This document shows, in pieces, positions 1 through 7,541 of a DNA stretch of 33,150 nt. Under the pieces are notes generated by a model. The model did not search any database, was not told the origin of the DNA, and saw only the letters and a program-made list of their open reading frames with translations. How positions within the stretch are numbered: position 1 is the stretch's first letter; each line of letters starts with the position of its first letter. Origin of the DNA: Acidobacteriaceae bacterium (lineage in GTDB: Bacteria; Acidobacteriota; Terriglobia; Bryobacterales; Bryobacteraceae); contig JAFAMD010000042.1 of assembly GCA_019233755.1 (NCBI GenBank), positions 1-33,150 on the forward strand, given 5' to 3'. The translations under genes and the position numbers were made by a program.

Positions 1-151
1 CGAAAAGGCTTGGCAACAAGCCGATTGAGTAAGTGACAGCCGTTCCACTCCAAACCGTCTCCGGTTTCTCCACTTGAAAAGCTTCTGACTGCTTCTCGTT
101 GCCGCATGCTGGTCATCGGCAGCTGCGTCCAATCGGCCTCGATAAATCAAT

Positions 152-184
152 AAAAAGCCTGATCGGTTTCCGGTCGGGCTTTTT
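152..184 (-). terminator. Rho-independent terminator, probably bidirectional
   Basis: A near-perfect hairpin has an AAAAAGCC arm (152-159) pairing with GGCTTTTT (177-184), plus an inner GATCGG/CCGGTC stem closing on a TTT loop. Read on the minus strand it lies about 50 nt after the stop of the MOSC-domain gene and ends in a T-run. On the plus strand it also ends in TTTTT. It could therefore serve the MOSC gene and any plus-strand gene ending left of the window. Bases 1-150 show no gene I can support. Confidence 0.8.
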
Positions 185-232
185 GTGTTTTATGTCGATC
201 GGAAGTATTGGATGGCTCAACCCTGCTTGTGA

Positions 233-880
233 TCAGCCTCGTGAGTACAGCAGATCCTTCCAGCCTCCGTACAACGGAGCTCTCATCGCGCGTGCCAGCA
301 TTTCGGGATCTTTTTCTTCGCTGAGGGCAAGGCGGACTACGTCCGAGACGCTTATTTGCTCGGGTCCGGAGCCTGCTTGTACGATACTGTCTCCGGCGCC
401 GAGTTCACCTTCTTGAACGATGGAGAAGTAGATCCCGGAGCGGCCACTGAGCCAGAACCTCCTGACCATGTCGGGCCGCCCGAAGCGGATACCAAGCTTA
501 TAGCAAGGCATGCGTGGCTGCGTTACCTGCAGTACAGCAGAACCGATGCGAAACGTGTCGCCAATACACACCGATTCTTCCCGTATGCCCATACTTGTCA
601 AATTCTCTCCAAAACTGCCGAACGGCAACTCCATGCCGGGCAACTGTTCGGCCCAATAGGCGTAGTGCTCGGAAGGATAGAGATAGACCGCTTTGTAGGG
701 ACCGCCGTGAACCGTGCGATCGGCTTGTCGATCGCCAACGAGGTTGATGCCTTTCAGCGCCACCCTGCCTTCGACGGGGGACTTGAAAATCGCCGTCAGA
801 ACAGATGTATTCTGAACCCTCGCTTCCCTCGGCATACCGACATTGACAGAGATGACACGTTTTACTTCAGTGGGTTGCAT
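233..880 (-). CDS. MOSC domain-containing protein (YiiM type)
   Basis: This 215-residue protein is a stand-alone MOSC domain. That fold is shared with molybdenum-cofactor sulfurases and with YiiM/YuaD proteins that handle hydroxylated purines with molybdopterin enzymes. The family pattern is clear: G-D-x-QAD-x3-HGG-x2-KAVYLYP (about residues 49-69), FGENLT (about 89-94), an IGD segment, and PRMPCYKL with the conserved cysteine at 126. A C-terminal helical tail after about 175 resembles the 3-alpha domain of YiiM. Start: the ATG at 880 has no obvious Shine-Dalgarno sequence, but the reading frame matches the family from near residue 8. It stands alone, with no cofactor-synthesis neighbours. 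Substrate is unknown. The family call is firm. Confidence 0.85.
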   Translation of the reverse strand: MQPTEVKRVISVNVGMPREARVQNTSVLTAIFKSPVEGRVALKGINLVGDRQADRTVHGGPYKAVYLYPSEHYAYWAEQLPGMELPFGSFGENLTSMGIREESVCIGDTFRIGSAVLQVTQPRMPCYKLGIRFGRPDMVRRFWLSGRSGIYFSIVQEGELGAGDSIVQAGSGPEQISVSDVVRLALSEEKDPEMLARAMRAPLYGGWKDLLYSRG

Positions 881-1043
881 AAAACAAACGAGTTATCGAT
901 CTTGAGACTATGAAGCGACGCGGCGAAACACTGCTCACTTCATCAGCATGTGCACCATTCTGGCATGTGCCGGACAGACTCACCGCCGCCGACCCGTAGC
1001 TCTTTGTGATTATGGAACAATACCCGCAACCCGTCGCTCCGGC

Positions 1044-2534
1044 TCAGCGTGAAAATGCGTAGCGGTTGCTCGCAGAAACGGCGGCATCCGGCTGCAATGA
1101 GGTGGTCGACGTTGCAGTCATGACTCTTTGCCTAATCGGTTCAATGGAGGTTGCAAATGATTCTGCGAACACGCGGGAATCGATCTCTGAAAAGAACGCA
1201 TTGTGCAGTGCGTCGAGGTGCGTGAACAGGTCTCTGCTCGGGACTACAATCCGTAGCGAACAAGATCCCTTTTCCTGCGGGAGAACGACGACCGGGGCAT
1301 CCGCCACAAGTGCAGCAATTCTCCTGTGCACGTTCGAGCCGTTCGAAATTCCCTCGCCCACAAGAGTAACAATTGATTGAGCGGTCCGGATGTGCACCTC
1401 GATGCACGACGATGAAGCCAGCCGTTGTTGTTCGTGATTTGCGAGATTGTCAACAGCGAGATAAATCGCATCCGCCGACATGCCGAGAAAATGCGCCGAC
1501 CTTTCCTGTTCGAACATTTCTCTTAGCGCGGGTAGGGAATCGATCAGCGGGAGCTCGGGTCGAGGGGATCGGATTTCGAGGAGAGTAATACCGTTCTTGC
1601 AAGCGATAGATTTGACAGCGTTGGAGCAATGAGTGCCATTTACAGTAATGCTCGTGCCTCTGGAATCCGGTCGAAATGTGTTTCGGAGAACAATTGGGAT
1701 GTGAAGCCGTTCTGCAGGAGCGACTGTATCGGGGTGCAGGATCTTTGCGCCTGCCTTGGCAAGTTCACCCGCCTCGCGGTAAGACAAGCTCTTCAATAGA
1801 AACCCTCCCTTGCGAATTTTGGGGTCGCACGTTAACATGCCGTCGACATCCTTCCAAATCTGAATCTCTTCGGCATTAAGCGCGGCCCCGGCGATGGTAG
1901 CTGTAAGATCAGATCCGCCGCGGCCGAGGGTAGTTGGATCGCCGTCTTCTGTGGCGCCGATGAATCCGCCAAGAACGATGGCGGAGTGCTTCGGCACACC
2001 CGCAACAGCCCAGCGGAAGTTTGCATATGTTTCCCAATAGCGGGGCACAGCGTGTGTGAACTGGTCGTCGGTGAGGATCAGCTTTTTCGAATCCAGATGC
2101 GACGTTGCCATACCCAGATCGTTAAAGACGGCAGCTATGATACAGCTTGAAAGCTGTTCGCCGAGGCTCAGCGTCCAGTCTTTAAGCGCTGGCGTCGGTG
2201 TTCGCTCGCCTTCACAAACCTCCGACATACGAACGTGGAGATCACGGAACGTGGTCCGAATGTATAGGTCGATGGGTTGCAGGGTTGCTGGGGAAAGAAG
2301 ATCCTCCGCAATGCAAAAGTGGAACTCTCGCAGTTCATTGATCCACTTCGAAACCATATATGCTTCCCCTCGGGAAGCGTGTGCCAGGATATTGGAAAGT
2401 TGATCTGTCGTTGTATCGAAGGCTGAGACGACAACGACCGGCCGCCGATCGACCTGCGATTGCACAATAGATGCAACGCGCCTGATGGCGGCCGATGAAC
2501 CGACGGAAGACCCGCCGAACTTCATGATAATCAT
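1044..2534 (-). CDS. lysC: aspartate kinase
   Basis: The protein phosphorylates L-aspartate with ATP, the first step to lysine, threonine, methionine and diaminopimelate. The N-terminal KFGGSSVGS (residues 5-13) is the aspartokinase signature. LGRGGSDLTA and WKDVDGMLTCDP near residues 203-237 are further kinase-domain motifs. The C-terminal third (about 310-465) has the layout of tandem ACT domains, so allosteric feedback by lysine or threonine is likely. At 496 residues it is longer than short LysC forms (about 400-450), resembling class III/ThrA-type kinases, but no homoserine dehydrogenase domain follows. The last 25 residues look poorly conserved. Start: the ATG at 2534 is preceded by AAAGGAA at good spacing. 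It is monocistronic, and no lysine riboswitch is recognisable upstream. Confidence 0.93.
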   Translation of the reverse strand: MIIMKFGGSSVGSSAAIRRVASIVQSQVDRRPVVVVSAFDTTTDQLSNILAHASRGEAYMVSKWINELREFHFCIAEDLLSPATLQPIDLYIRTTFRDLHVRMSEVCEGERTPTPALKDWTLSLGEQLSSCIIAAVFNDLGMATSHLDSKKLILTDDQFTHAVPRYWETYANFRWAVAGVPKHSAIVLGGFIGATEDGDPTTLGRGGSDLTATIAGAALNAEEIQIWKDVDGMLTCDPKIRKGGFLLKSLSYREAGELAKAGAKILHPDTVAPAERLHIPIVLRNTFRPDSRGTSITVNGTHCSNAVKSIACKNGITLLEIRSPRPELPLIDSLPALREMFEQERSAHFLGMSADAIYLAVDNLANHEQQRLASSSCIEVHIRTAQSIVTLVGEGISNGSNVHRRIAALVADAPVVVLPQEKGSCSLRIVVPSRDLFTHLDALHNAFFSEIDSRVFAESFATSIEPIRQRVMTATSTTSLQPDAAVSASNRYAFSR

Positions 2535-2792
2535 GAATGAATTCCTTTCAAGGAGCGTGACTGAAAGACTCTAGAAGAAGAAACGGGTGTGGCGGAAGCG
2601 ATTGATTTCGGGGTTGACTGCTGAAGGCTGCAATTCTTTGAAAACTGATTCACGAGCTTTTCAGCTGGTCTACCAGCCAAGCATCTCCAAGATACGGTGC
2701 TGTTCCTAAAAAAGTCATAAAAGGTGTCTTAAGGAGTAATGGCTGTAGCGGGCACATCATTCATGTGTTTGCATCACTACCGGCCAGGAATA
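2535..2792. other. intergenic region upstream of the aspartate kinase
   Basis: About 260 bases hold no convincing gene. Visible items are a small hairpin at 2664-2677 (GCTGG-TCTA-CCAGC) and an AT-rich stretch near 2707-2735 in which TAAAA recurs at 11 bp. It probably contains the aspartate kinase promoter and leader. I see no GTAAA-N6-GTAAA box of the kind found in the EPS locus, and no lysine-riboswitch core. Confidence 0.4.
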
Positions 2793-4115
2793 TTAGGAAC
2801 GACCACCGAGGCGGCGAAGTTGCCGGTACCATCGGAGTCCGCCGAGGCAAGTGGGAAAAAGGGTTTTCGAGTGGTAGACGGCGCGCCAGAGCAAGAAACA
2901 AAATGTTGAAAGTCGTTGAGCGATACCTCGCCGGCTTCCGCTAACTTCACCAAAACGCCCCAAGTCCGCCGCGTGCACTGGAAGCAAACGGCGGAAGAAA
3001 ATATGGATCTTGGCTCGGAGTGAACGCAGAAGGCACATGTTTAGCCATAGCTCGTCCTTGTTTGGTACAAACAAGCCTTCTATGGGAGACAAGCCATACT
3101 TCTCAATCCATAGCCTGATGTCGTCGGGCAAAGCCTCGAATTCGTCAGCTATAAGAGGTGGCACGCTGCAGCTGAACCAACGCCGGGCCAGGGCAAAGAT
3201 GACAAGCTGTAATTCACGAACTCGCGAAGAATAAAGCGTTTGCCATCGATGCCAGAACTTCGTGTCGGAAGTATGACTGTCCAAAAAGAAAGCAATTTCC
3301 CACGCACGCTGTAGCCTCACGTCGCCATGAAGCAAATGCATGAGCAAATGCAACGCTGCGAAGGCGAGCGTGTCCGCCAGATCCAGAGCGGGCAGCGGGC
3401 AGCCGTCGCTGAAGATCTCTGACCGCCTGTGCCAAACTTCCTTCTCCGATGGTCCGGGTAAGTATTCCCTCTCCGCGTCCCAAAGCTGGTAATGCAAATC
3501 GACCGGTATCGGCAGGTCCGGGGCAAAGTAGTCTCTTCGCCAGTCCCATCTCGTTTCCCGAATCATCGGAGCCAGGTGTCTGCTTTCTGAAACGCCTATT
3601 GCCCTGTATCCGATGGCAGTTAGCGCATCTCGGGCCTCTGATATCCGCTCCGGCAAGCACCAGATGTCAATGTCTCCCTGAGCACGCAGGAGCGGATGAG
3701 GACAGAAGTCTGGAAAATGAGAAAACCCCTTGAGGAGCGCGAACTCGATCGAGTGTGCCGAAAGAGATTCCGCCAACTCGAGGAGCTCCTTCCTCAGCCG
3801 CGCAAAGCGTCGTGCATTGTCCAGATAATTTTGGTCGATCCGTGTTCGAACCCAGTCCGGAAGAGCTGCCCGGCAGAGGTCGCCAACAAGTAACGTCAGC
3901 TGCGTTTCATCGCACAGCTCGAGAAGTGCGTCCCATTCGGGAGTAGTGAGATGCGGAAGCTCTTGGCTATCAGGATCGGAGAACTGAAGCGCCTGCAGCA
4001 GGGCGATTCCGTGCCGGGGAATCCGGGTGTGGCTGAACGTCTTCTCGCTTAAGAGCCGTAACTCGAAGTGAGATTCAAGAGCGTGCCGTGACTGCACATC
4101 AGGATGGTCCGTCAT
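2793..4115 (-). CDS. nucleotidyltransferase family protein (NTP_transf_5-like)
   Basis: A 440-residue protein of the uncharacterised nucleotidyltransferase family (PF14907 type) often found in capsule, exosortase and peptide-modification clusters. Visible hallmarks are FALLKG (about 125-130) followed by QGDIDIW, in which D148 and D150 would be the metal-binding pair of a Pol-beta-type fold, then a VDLHYQLW segment. The rest is helical with many Trp and His. No substrate has been established for this family, so I give none. It is the second gene of a minus-strand unit after the HPr-kinase-like gene, with a 75-nt gap holding a 23-codon mini-ORF. The start ATG at 4115 follows that mini-ORF's stop closely. 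Family call is good; role in EPS synthesis or its control is inferred from position. Confidence 0.75.
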   Translation of the reverse strand: MTDHPDVQSRHALESHFELRLLSEKTFSHTRIPRHGIALLQALQFSDPDSQELPHLTTPEWDALLELCDETQLTLLVGDLCRAALPDWVRTRIDQNYLDNARRFARLRKELLELAESLSAHSIEFALLKGFSHFPDFCPHPLLRAQGDIDIWCLPERISEARDALTAIGYRAIGVSESRHLAPMIRETRWDWRRDYFAPDLPIPVDLHYQLWDAEREYLPGPSEKEVWHRRSEIFSDGCPLPALDLADTLAFAALHLLMHLLHGDVRLQRAWEIAFFLDSHTSDTKFWHRWQTLYSSRVRELQLVIFALARRWFSCSVPPLIADEFEALPDDIRLWIEKYGLSPIEGLFVPNKDELWLNMCLLRSLRAKIHIFFRRLLPVHAADLGRFGEVSGSRRGIAQRLSTFCFLLWRAVYHSKTLFPTCLGGLRWYRQLRRLGGRS

Positions 4116-4122
4116 CTAAGCT

Positions 4123-4194
4123 CTAGCCGCGATCAGCGGCGCCAATATCTTTTCGAAACGTGCAATCGGGTCGGGTATCGGCCGACGGGTTCAT
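4123..4194 (-). CDS. possible 23-codon coupling ORF between kinase and nucleotidyltransferase
   Basis: The kinase stop TGA (4193-4191) overlaps an ATG (4194-4192) in an ATGA arrangement. That ATG opens a 23-codon frame ending in TAG at 4125-4123, seven bases before the nucleotidyltransferase ATG. The predicted peptide is hydrophilic and has no recognisable domain. The arrangement would carry ribosomes from the kinase gene to the next start, so it may act as a translational-coupling device rather than a functional peptide. It may also be chance. Confidence 0.2.
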   Translation of the reverse strand: MNPSADTRPDCTFRKDIGAADRG

Positions 4195-5243
4195 GGTTCA
4201 TCTCCATGGATAACGGATTCTAAAAGGTCAATGGCCGGCTCGAATTCTCTATAGGTGAGTTCGTAAGCGTGAGCATCGGACAATCGTTCAATTGCGGCTA
4301 CTCGCTCTTCTTGAATGGCGAGCTCGGTTGGAAAATGATTCTTGACAAGGCGCCGAAAAGCGTCTTGACGAAGGACGGGAGAAAGCCGGACGGGTTCGGG
4401 CGCGGAGCTCAGACGGTCAAGGAAGACGATATAGTCGACTGCACATTCTTCTGCGAGCTTGATGTGCCGCAGTACCTCAGTCCTTATTTCCAGCGTCGGC
4501 TTCCCATTCCTAAGCTTTATGTGACCGTTGAGTTCTGGAAAGAGTGAAGATATAGTCGGCCGAAAACGGAATACAAACGGATTTCCAAGGACCGTCCGAC
4601 CTTCTTTACGGCGTACGAGCGAACTGGCGTCATCCGAGATATAAGTCCATCCGCGTTTGGCGCAGGCATACGCAAACGACGATTTGCCGGCGCCGGATTC
4701 CCCGACGAGCAAAACGCCATGCCCAGCGAACTGTGCGCATGCTGCATGTATTGCTACGACATGCTGAGTGTCGAGCAATGTATAGGCCATTGCTTCCAGA
4801 AAGTGGTAGCGAAGGTAATCCATGTGTACTACAGCCGCTTTGGTGAGACAGGCAAAGCCAAATCCGGCAGACAAGTCACAGCATGCGAAATTCTGCCGGT
4901 CTGCAACTACCGTTAGCAGATTGGCTTGTGCGCGAAATATTGGGAAGCGAGGTTTGCGACGGGTAGGCGAGTCTGAAACAACGAATCGCATTTCAATCGG
5001 GCGTTCGCGAAAGCGCTGTCGGGAGGCACCCCAGCTCAGCTCAGCGGCTCTGATGACAGACGGATCATTCGATTTGATCTGCACCGGGAATCCGTACGGG
5101 AAAAGCACGTGATGGGATGTGAGTGCGACAAATGCCCTAAGGGGATCCGCGGGTTGTGCTTGTCCTAACGGGGCTTTGAGGTCTTTGGTCCGGATGCCCG
5201 GGTCGCCGTTGTTATACGGGAGGTTCTCGCCCGCGGGGTACAT
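4191..5243 (-). CDS. HPr-kinase-like (HprK-related) P-loop kinase
   Basis: A homologue of the C-terminal kinase domain of HPr kinase/phosphorylase. It shows GVLLVGESGAGKSS (Walker A), then about 20 residues later YISDDASSLVR, the acidic Walker B-like pair of this family, and a downstream GNPFVFRFRP segment. The N-terminal half (HHVLFPYGFPVQIKSNDPSVI) matches the leader module of HprK-related kinases in surface-polysaccharide and exosortase loci, not true HprK. Its target is unknown; canonical HprK phosphorylates a serine of HPr. Start is uncertain. The ATG at 5243 is chosen; an in-frame TTG at 5297 would add 18 residues, and neither has a clear Shine-Dalgarno. It is the first gene of a unit with the nucleotidyltransferase. 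A GTAAA-N6-GTAAA box lies upstream at 5401-5416. Confidence 0.8.
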   Translation of the reverse strand: MYPAGENLPYNNGDPGIRTKDLKAPLGQAQPADPLRAFVALTSHHVLFPYGFPVQIKSNDPSVIRAAELSWGASRQRFRERPIEMRFVVSDSPTRRKPRFPIFRAQANLLTVVADRQNFACCDLSAGFGFACLTKAAVVHMDYLRYHFLEAMAYTLLDTQHVVAIHAACAQFAGHGVLLVGESGAGKSSFAYACAKRGWTYISDDASSLVRRKEGRTVLGNPFVFRFRPTISSLFPELNGHIKLRNGKPTLEIRTEVLRHIKLAEECAVDYIVFLDRLSSAPEPVRLSPVLRQDAFRRLVKNHFPTELAIQEERVAAIERLSDAHAYELTYREFEPAIDLLESVIHGDEP

Positions 5244-5400
5244 ATACAGAAGCGAGAATATCCGCGAAGCGACAGAAAAAACGCAAAGAAATCGCAATGA
5301 ATCTGTAAAAGAGGTCGGTATATGTATCTTGAAAATTGCATCAGTCTGCTGTTGGCCTGGTAGTTCCGGGCGAGCAGATCAGATCAGAAACCTTGCTGAT

Positions 5401-5416
5401 TTTACAAGAACTTTAC
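5401..5416 (-). promoter_or_regulatory. GTAAA-N6-GTAAA direct repeat (site A)
   Basis: On the minus strand two GTAAA half-sites (complements of 5412-5416 and 5401-5405) are separated by six bases, giving an 11-bp period. It lies 157 bp before the ATG, or 103 bp before the alternative TTG, of the HPr-kinase-like gene and reads in that gene's direction. CpxR-family regulators bind GTAAA-N5/6-GTAAA-type repeats. Binding here is inferred. Confidence 0.6.
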
Positions 5417-5470
5417 ACGCCATGAATTTCCCTGTTCGCAATTTGTTTCAAACTTTACCCAGGTTGAACT

Positions 5471-5622
5471 GTGCCCATCGCCTCTCGTAGCCAATGGGTG
5501 CGCGGCCAGTTGATATAACGTGCTTCCTCCGAGTGGGGGGTATTGGTGAGCATCACGATTCCGAACTCACCAAACTCCGCCATGGGCGCGGGCAAGAAGA
5601 CCCGCGCCCTCTCTTCTTTTTT
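5471..5622 (+). ncRNA. candidate structured small RNA with its own terminator
   Basis: The space between wzi and the kinase gene (both minus strand) has a run of hairpins on the plus strand. First, GTGCCCAT (5471-5478) pairs with ATGGGTGC (5494-5501) over a 15-nt loop. Second, CCTCC (5526-5530) pairs with GGGGG (5535-5539). Third, a perfect 8-bp stem TTGGTGAG/CTCACCAA (5543-5550/5566-5573) again has a 15-nt loop. A strong intrinsic terminator follows. No plus-strand protein frame explains the terminator. The CCTCC stretch could pair with Shine-Dalgarno sequences. I match it to no known RNA family. The rest of 5244-5628 holds box A and no gene. Confidence 0.45.
5584..5622 (+). terminator. strong intrinsic terminator, plus strand
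   Basis: GGGCGCGGG (5584-5592) pairs perfectly with CCCGCGCCC (5601-5609) around an 8-nt loop. It is followed by a pyrimidine stretch ending in TTTTTT (5610-5621). The T-tract is on the plus-strand side only. It therefore ends a plus-strand transcript, although both flanking genes are on the minus strand. Confidence 0.75.
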
Positions 5623-5628
5623 GTCGTT

Positions 5629-7374
5629 CTAATGCCGAACAACCCAATTCTTTGGATAGAAGGTCAGCTGCATTCCGCCGGCGATGTCTTTTTGTGGACC
5701 ACCGAGTATCGGAAGGAAGTAGCGCTCACCCTGGATGAAGCCGGCTAATGACAACTCCGGTCGTACCCGCCATTGGGCAGAGAGTGAAATATCCGTCTGA
5801 GTTCCTCCACCGGGGAGGAAGTTTCCACCGGTTTTGATCTGCCTGAACGAAGCTGTTATTTTGTTTTGAGCGGATACCCAGTAAGTCGAAGAGGCTGTAT
5901 ATGCGCGAGCATCGCGCCCCACCCAGCTTCCAAGAATAAACCCGTCGTTGGTATACGCATCGTGGTATTGGTTGTTCCAATAGATAAAGATGCCGCCCTC
6001 ATCTTTTCGATAAACCCAGGTGGCATAGGTCTCGAACTGCAGGTCCAGGTTCTGAAGATGAGGCAGCTTGGTTATGTAAATACCAGGTCCCCAAGCGGAA
6101 CGTCGTGGATTGGCAAGTGGATTTGGATCGTCATCCGCCAGGGAGTCCGAATAGATGGTCACATACCGCCTCAATTTCGGGACATGCCATCTAAAATCGA
6201 AACCGCTTCTTCGATCTCCGGGGTCGTTTGCCGATCCGAAAGCTGTGCCGCCGGTGCTAGAAACACTGAATATGCTTCGGAAGAAGCTCCCCACCGTGAG
6301 CGGGTGTCCGGTGCCGGCGAAAATTGCACTTCGCATAAAGCCCAACTCGAGGTTCTGTGTGAGCTGAAGCGTGATCTTTTGGGCATTGATCCAGGGGCCA
6401 GGGGGGAACTGGTGGCCCGACAGCCGGCCGAGCAGAAAATATGTTCGGATTCTACCCAAAAAACGAAACGGTCCGGGCAGCAATATCGGCCTGTCCTGGT
6501 TCGCTTGGACGCCGTACAGAGGTTCGGCATTATCGCTGAATTGAAACGCACTTGCCTCGCCCGGACCCCACCATAAACTCTGTTTGCCCACCGTCACATT
6601 GAACAGACCCAGCCCTGCCCCTATGTACATTTCGAGAGGATTGAATCGGCTGGTGGACGGGGAACCAGTATCAGGCGGAGTAGGGATCTGGTCTACAGCG
6701 CCAATAAACTGCCGTACGTTTTCGCTGTAGGCACTCGTTGCGGAAGCGCCCTGGTATTCAGCGCGTATGTATCCGGAGAAACGGCCCGCTGTGCCGTATG
6801 CTGAGATCCCGTTTATCGTGTTTGCCCCTTGGGCATACGGGCGTCCATAATTATCCGCTATCGTCTGCCCGAAATGATAGCTGTCGCGTAGCGGAAGCCC
6901 CGAGATCTGGGTATAGTTCGCATACAACGATTCGATGCGCGCGTTCGCACCGCTCTCGAGATCGCCTTCAAACTCTACTTTCAGGGCGTCGATAAGCCGG
7001 AGAGCCTGTACGTTCATGCCGGGGTCCGAGAGTATCATTGACCGCCGGGCGGCCAGATCCTCCGCCTCTTCGACAAGAATCAAACATTGCTGCCGGGTCC
7101 AGGGCATGACGAGGCTCTCCTCGTCCGGCGCGTAGCCCATTGCAGCAAGGCGCCTCAGTGCCGGATAAATCCAACTGTCCAGAGGAACGTACACCGGCCC
7201 GCGGCGCGAAGGGTGCGCCTCGCTCTCCGATGCATAGAGCAGTGCGCCAGACCAGCACAGAAGCAGCATCGGAACGAGAAACACTTTTGCAAGTACAGCG
7301 TTCGAGTATCTGGCTGCCACAGCAGGCTGATGGAAAGTCGCAGTGTCAAGGAGCGGTGTCGTGGGCAACGTCAC
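5629..7374 (-). CDS. wzi: capsule assembly Wzi family outer-membrane protein
   Basis: A large outer-membrane barrel of the Wzi family (PF14052), whose E. coli member is a lectin-like barrel anchoring group 1 capsule to the cell surface. Visible features are a membrane-targeting segment (about 28-48), then VPLDSWIYPALRRLAAMGY with PWTRQQC (about 62-110), an SLH-like module common in acidobacterial members. The family's SLWWGPGEASAFQFSDNAEP and RTYFLLGRLSGHQF follow, then many amphipathic strands. It is longer (about 580) than E. coli Wzi (about 480) because of the N-terminal module. The frame opens with GTG at 7374 without a Shine-Dalgarno, so the exact start is uncertain. It is divergent from the Rieske gene across a 167-bp region with two box sites. 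Confidence 0.85.
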   Translation of the reverse strand: MTLPTTPLLDTATFHQPAVAARYSNAVLAKVFLVPMLLLCWSGALLYASESEAHPSRRGPVYVPLDSWIYPALRRLAAMGYAPDEESLVMPWTRQQCLILVEEAEDLAARRSMILSDPGMNVQALRLIDALKVEFEGDLESGANARIESLYANYTQISGLPLRDSYHFGQTIADNYGRPYAQGANTINGISAYGTAGRFSGYIRAEYQGASATSAYSENVRQFIGAVDQIPTPPDTGSPSTSRFNPLEMYIGAGLGLFNVTVGKQSLWWGPGEASAFQFSDNAEPLYGVQANQDRPILLPGPFRFLGRIRTYFLLGRLSGHQFPPGPWINAQKITLQLTQNLELGFMRSAIFAGTGHPLTVGSFFRSIFSVSSTGGTAFGSANDPGDRRSGFDFRWHVPKLRRYVTIYSDSLADDDPNPLANPRRSAWGPGIYITKLPHLQNLDLQFETYATWVYRKDEGGIFIYWNNQYHDAYTNDGFILGSWVGRDARAYTASSTYWVSAQNKITASFRQIKTGGNFLPGGGTQTDISLSAQWRVRPELSLAGFIQGERYFLPILGGPQKDIAGGMQLTFYPKNWVVRH

Positions 7375-7415
7375 CCATTGTGGTGTGAAGATGGACGGTA
7401 TCTGGTTCTTGGTCT

Positions 7416-7431
7416 GTAAAACATTTGTAAA
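7416..7431 (+). promoter_or_regulatory. GTAAA-N6-GTAAA direct repeat (site B)
   Basis: Two exact GTAAA half-sites (7416-7420 and 7427-7431) lie 11 bp apart, with an extra GTAAA at 7439-7443 one base out of phase. The site sits 41 bp before the wzi start and 110 bp before the Rieske start, so it could serve either divergent gene. Confidence 0.6.
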
Positions 7432-7480
7432 ACGAGCCGTAAATGGTGCCTGCCAGCCGCCCCCCGGAACTTACCTTGCT

Positions 7481-7496
7481 TTTACAAACTGGTAAC
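7481..7496 (-). promoter_or_regulatory. degenerate GTAAA-type repeat (site C)
   Basis: On the minus strand it reads GTTAC-N6-GTAAA (complement of 7492-7496 and 7481-7485), one exact and one 3-of-5 half-site at the same 11-bp period. It lies 45 bp before the Rieske ATG and faces site B head to head. Weak on its own; supported by its neighbour. Confidence 0.35.
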
Positions 7497-7541
7497 AGAC
7501 TTAGCGCTGTCATTGCCTAGCATCGAGTTGAAGAATGCTGT

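Noticed and set aside
1..36. A short open frame ending in TGA at 34-36 that could be the 3' end of a plus-strand gene.
   Set aside because: Only 11 codons are visible and they match nothing I recognise; it cannot be told from chance.
2707..2735. TAAAA recurring at an 11-bp period before the aspartate kinase gene, resembling the locus box.
   Set aside because: No half-site is GTAAA and the stretch is simply A-rich, so it is not counted with the regulon sites.
2535..2792. Possible lysine riboswitch before the aspartate kinase.
   Set aside because: None of the conserved L-box core elements is recognisable; only a small generic hairpin is present.
2739..2909. A 56-codon plus-strand frame with AAGGAG just before its ATG.
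   Set aside because: The spacing to the ATG is too short, and most of the frame is antisense to the well-supported nucleotidyltransferase gene.
5381..5423. A 14-codon leader-peptide-like frame on the minus strand (ATG at 5423) with AGGGA upstream, before the HPr-kinase-like gene.
   Set aside because: It lies across box site A, is very short and has no attenuator-like pairing that I can see.
5551..5580. ATTCCGAACTC resembles the conserved loop of 5S rRNA.
   Set aside because: The surrounding helices do not fit 5S rRNA, and the stretch is explained by a separate 8-bp stem with a 15-nt loop.
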